This document shows positions 6,442 to 7,702 of a DNA stretch of 7,702 nt, one piece after another. Where the stretch lies: contig JAAZEK010000137.1 of NCBI GenBank assembly GCA_012512335.1, positions 1 to 7,702 on the forward strand, in the 5' to 3' direction. The stretch is from Clostridiales bacterium (GTDB taxonomy: Bacteria > Bacillota > Clostridia > Caldicoprobacterales > DTU083). Position 1 is the first letter of the stretch; the number at the start of each line of letters is the position of its first letter. The translations under genes were made by a program, and so were the position numbers. The notes under the pieces were generated by a model, which was given only the letters and a program-made list of their open reading frames with translations, did not search any database and had not been told where the DNA came from.

Positions 6442-7330
6442 ACCCAGGGATGGTAGGTGATTGGTCTGACTTTGTTTCTCGAAAAATGAAATTAAACAGC
6501 AGTGGAGCAACTACAGTCATCCATAATCCCATCAATCCATACCTGACAAAATCACTAAGCAGTACTTCTGGTAAGAGCATCTTTACAAAGGTTTGGATGG
6601 ATAGCAACCCTGCTAATCCCAAGACCATCTTTATGATTTGTCTTACAATCGTACCCTTTACGCTATAGTTGATATAACGGAATTCAATCATATAACCCAG
6701 CCAGAAACCGGATATAGTTCCAGCTACTTTGTAATAGGTTTCGGTAGGGAAAAGGTATAGTCCAATTAGCATGGGGACAACAAAAACCGCTAAGAGAATA
6801 GGTTTACCGGATTGCTTGGACCAGTCAAACAGCAGATTGGAAATGATGACCCATACCAGAGCAATAATTATACCTCCAACTACATCCAAAGGTGTATGTA
6901 CACCTAGATATATCCGAGACAATCCTACTAAAAAGACTATTACTGAACCTAGAATAGACAACCATTGTTTTCGGAACTTCAGCATCAAGGAAAACCAGAA
7001 AACAGTGGTTTGCTGAGTATGCCCACTGGGAAATGAATACCCACCTGCTGTCTCAACACGTAGTGAACGAACATCCGGGTGGCCAATAGGCCGTGGGACC
7101 TTGAGCATTTCCTTCAGAACCGTATTCACGACACCACTCGTTAAATAGGCAAAACCCATTTTGTAACCAAAATCCTTATCTATACACCAGAAAACTAAAG
7201 CAACCATTAGTATGAAGAACATATCTTCACCAATCATGGTGACTAATTGAAAAAAGCTATCCAGAAAAGAGTTCGAAAAGGATTGAATAAATACAATTAT
7301 TTCAATCATGATACCTTGTGCAGCACTCAT
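6440..7330 (-). CDS. PAP2-family membrane phosphatase
   Basis: This 296-residue membrane protein carries the complete three-part PAP2 phosphatase signature: KEMLKVPRP (Lys73, Arg80, Pro81), PSGH at 101-104, and SRIYLGVHTPLD at 138-149 with the catalytic His145 and Asp149. His104 is the usual general acid. Hydrophobic helices cover most of the chain. After the catalytic part there are about four additional helices (from about 176 to 284), making it longer than minimal PAP2 enzymes. Family members remove phosphate from lipid phosphates such as undecaprenyl pyrophosphate, phosphatidic acid or phosphatidylglycerol phosphate; the substrate is not predictable here. The ATG at 7330 is supported by AAGGGGGT seven bases upstream; a second Met (residue 8) is internal. 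It is a single gene, convergent with the GDSL unit and divergent from the partial gene at the right edge. Confidence 0.93.
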   Translation of the reverse strand: MSAAQGIMIEIIVFIQSFSNSFLDSFFQLVTMIGEDMFFILMVALVFWCIDKDFGYKMGFAYLTSGVVNTVLKEMLKVPRPIGHPDVRSLRVETAGGYSFPSGHTQQTTVFWFSLMLKFRKQWLSILGSVIVFLVGLSRIYLGVHTPLDVVGGIIIALVWVIISNLLFDWSKQSGKPILLAVFVVPMLIGLYLFPTETYYKVAGTISGFWLGYMIEFRYINYSVKGTIVRQIIKMVLGLAGLLSIQTFVKMLLPEVLLSDFVRYGLMGLWMTVVAPLLFNFIFRETKSDQSPTIPG

Positions 7331-7648
7331 TGGAGTGACCCCCTTTTTAAGGTAATTATTTAGTAATTGTTAGCTTGTTAACACCAATAGATATAGTATA
7401 CCAAACTTGACTTATATGTGGGAAGAAAAATGCATGCATTATTGCTTGTTTTAGCAAATGAAATTCACGGGTATGTACATCAAAGGAAATGTTTAAATAA
7501 ATTATTTTATTTTCCATGCAATAAAACAAGAGCCTCGTGCATTAACATAATAGAGGGAGCAAGATAATACCACCTAGCAAAAAAAGAGAGTGCTTCTAAC
7601 GGTGGAGAATTGAAGAATAGTGAAAAGTAGAAGGGAGCTGTGTTGCAC
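7331..7648. other. Intergenic region between the PAP2 gene and the gene at the right edge
   Basis: This 318-base AT-rich stretch has no convincing reading frame. Its left part holds the PAP2 ribosome binding site and promoter candidate. A small hairpin, TTGCT/AGCAA, lies at 7442-7457. The eight bases CTTGTTTT (7445-7452) recur inverted as AAAACAAG at 7523-7530. AGGGAG at 7632-7637 is the ribosome binding site of the next gene. I could not find a well-spaced promoter for that gene; CATAAT at 7546-7551 is the best -10 candidate but lacks a -35 box. Confidence 0.55.
7395..7403 (-). promoter_or_regulatory. Extended -10 promoter candidate for the PAP2 gene
   Basis: The minus strand reads TGGTATACT, an extended -10 element (TGn plus TATACT), 65 bases before the PAP2 start. 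No good -35 box is visible 16-18 bases upstream, which is tolerated by promoters of this type. Confidence 0.35.
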
Positions 7649-7702
7649 ATGGGCACACAAAACAAGAAAAAACACAACCGGATCAGACCATTTACTACAA
7701 TA
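7649..7702 (+). CDS. Start of an unidentified gene, cut by the window edge
   Basis: An ATG at 7649 opens MGTQNKKKHNRIRPFTTI and runs off the window. AGGGAG (7632-7637) lies 11 bases upstream, the same site and spacing as for the GDSL gene. A TAG at 7628-7630 bounds the frame upstream, but a TTG at 7643 (5 bases from AGGGAG) and a GTG at 7640 are also possible starts. The basic beginning (KKKHNRIR) followed by neutral residues would fit the cytoplasmic tip of a membrane or exported protein; this is inference from 18 residues. The family cannot be named. Confidence 0.55.
   Translation, partial: MGTQNKKKHNRIRPFTTI

Noticed and set aside
6411..6668. An 85-residue plus-strand frame starting in the heptamer repeat
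   Set aside because: It is antisense to the PAP2 gene and begins with translation of the repeat (HSTFHIHPG); no family features.
7546..7551. Promoter for the gene at the right edge, perhaps a sporulation-sigma type
   Set aside because: CATAAT is a fair -10 box, but no vegetative -35 box lies at a suitable distance, and the spacing to possible sigma-E or sigma-K -35 elements is wrong.

Overview
The window is AT-rich bacterial chromosome that looks like a low-GC Gram-positive organism, most likely of the Clostridia/Bacilli type. This is inferred from strong GGAGG-type ribosome binding sites, GTG and TTG start codons, and a MoxR / DUF58 / transglutaminase operon in the order known from Bacillus (yeaC-yeaD-yebA). 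No species can be named from the sequence alone. No rRNA, tRNA, CRISPR array, transposase or phage gene is visible.

Layout from left to right. (1) 1-554, plus strand: the last quarter of a PMCA-like calcium P-type ATPase that enters from the left. (2) 555-671: a short convergent gap holding three copies of a 28-bp dispersed repeat; the third copy runs into the next gene and encodes its last residues. (3) 639-5133, minus strand: a tight three-gene operon read right to left, MoxR AAA+ ATPase, then a DUF58 membrane protein, then a TgpA-like membrane transglutaminase. Both gene junctions are 4-base stop/start overlaps. (4) 5134-5486: a divergent intergenic region with a good sigma-A-type promoter for the rightward gene, a weaker candidate for the operon, and a fourth copy of the repeat. 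(5) 5487-6113, plus strand: an SGNH/GDSL hydrolase. (6) 6114-6442: a broken small reading frame with a Cys/His/Asp pattern, a rho-independent terminator, and a short heptamer repeat with a hairpin. (7) 6440-7330, minus strand: a PAP2-family membrane phosphatase. (8) 7331-7648: an intergenic region holding the PAP2 promoter and small inverted repeats but no gene. (9) 7649-7702, plus strand: the first 18 codons of an unidentified gene.

Most of the products are membrane or envelope proteins. The MoxR ATPase probably acts as a chaperone or remodeller for the DUF58 and transglutaminase partners. The transglutaminase-like domain sits between the N-terminal membrane helices and a single C-terminal helix, so it probably faces outward. 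The GDSL esterase and PAP2 phosphatase are separate transcription units, and no shared pathway with the operon can be shown. I found no convincing novel multi-gene system. The points most worth a second look are the repeat family that has altered the C-terminus of the transglutaminase, and the unrecognised Cys/His/Asp fragment at 6126-6338.
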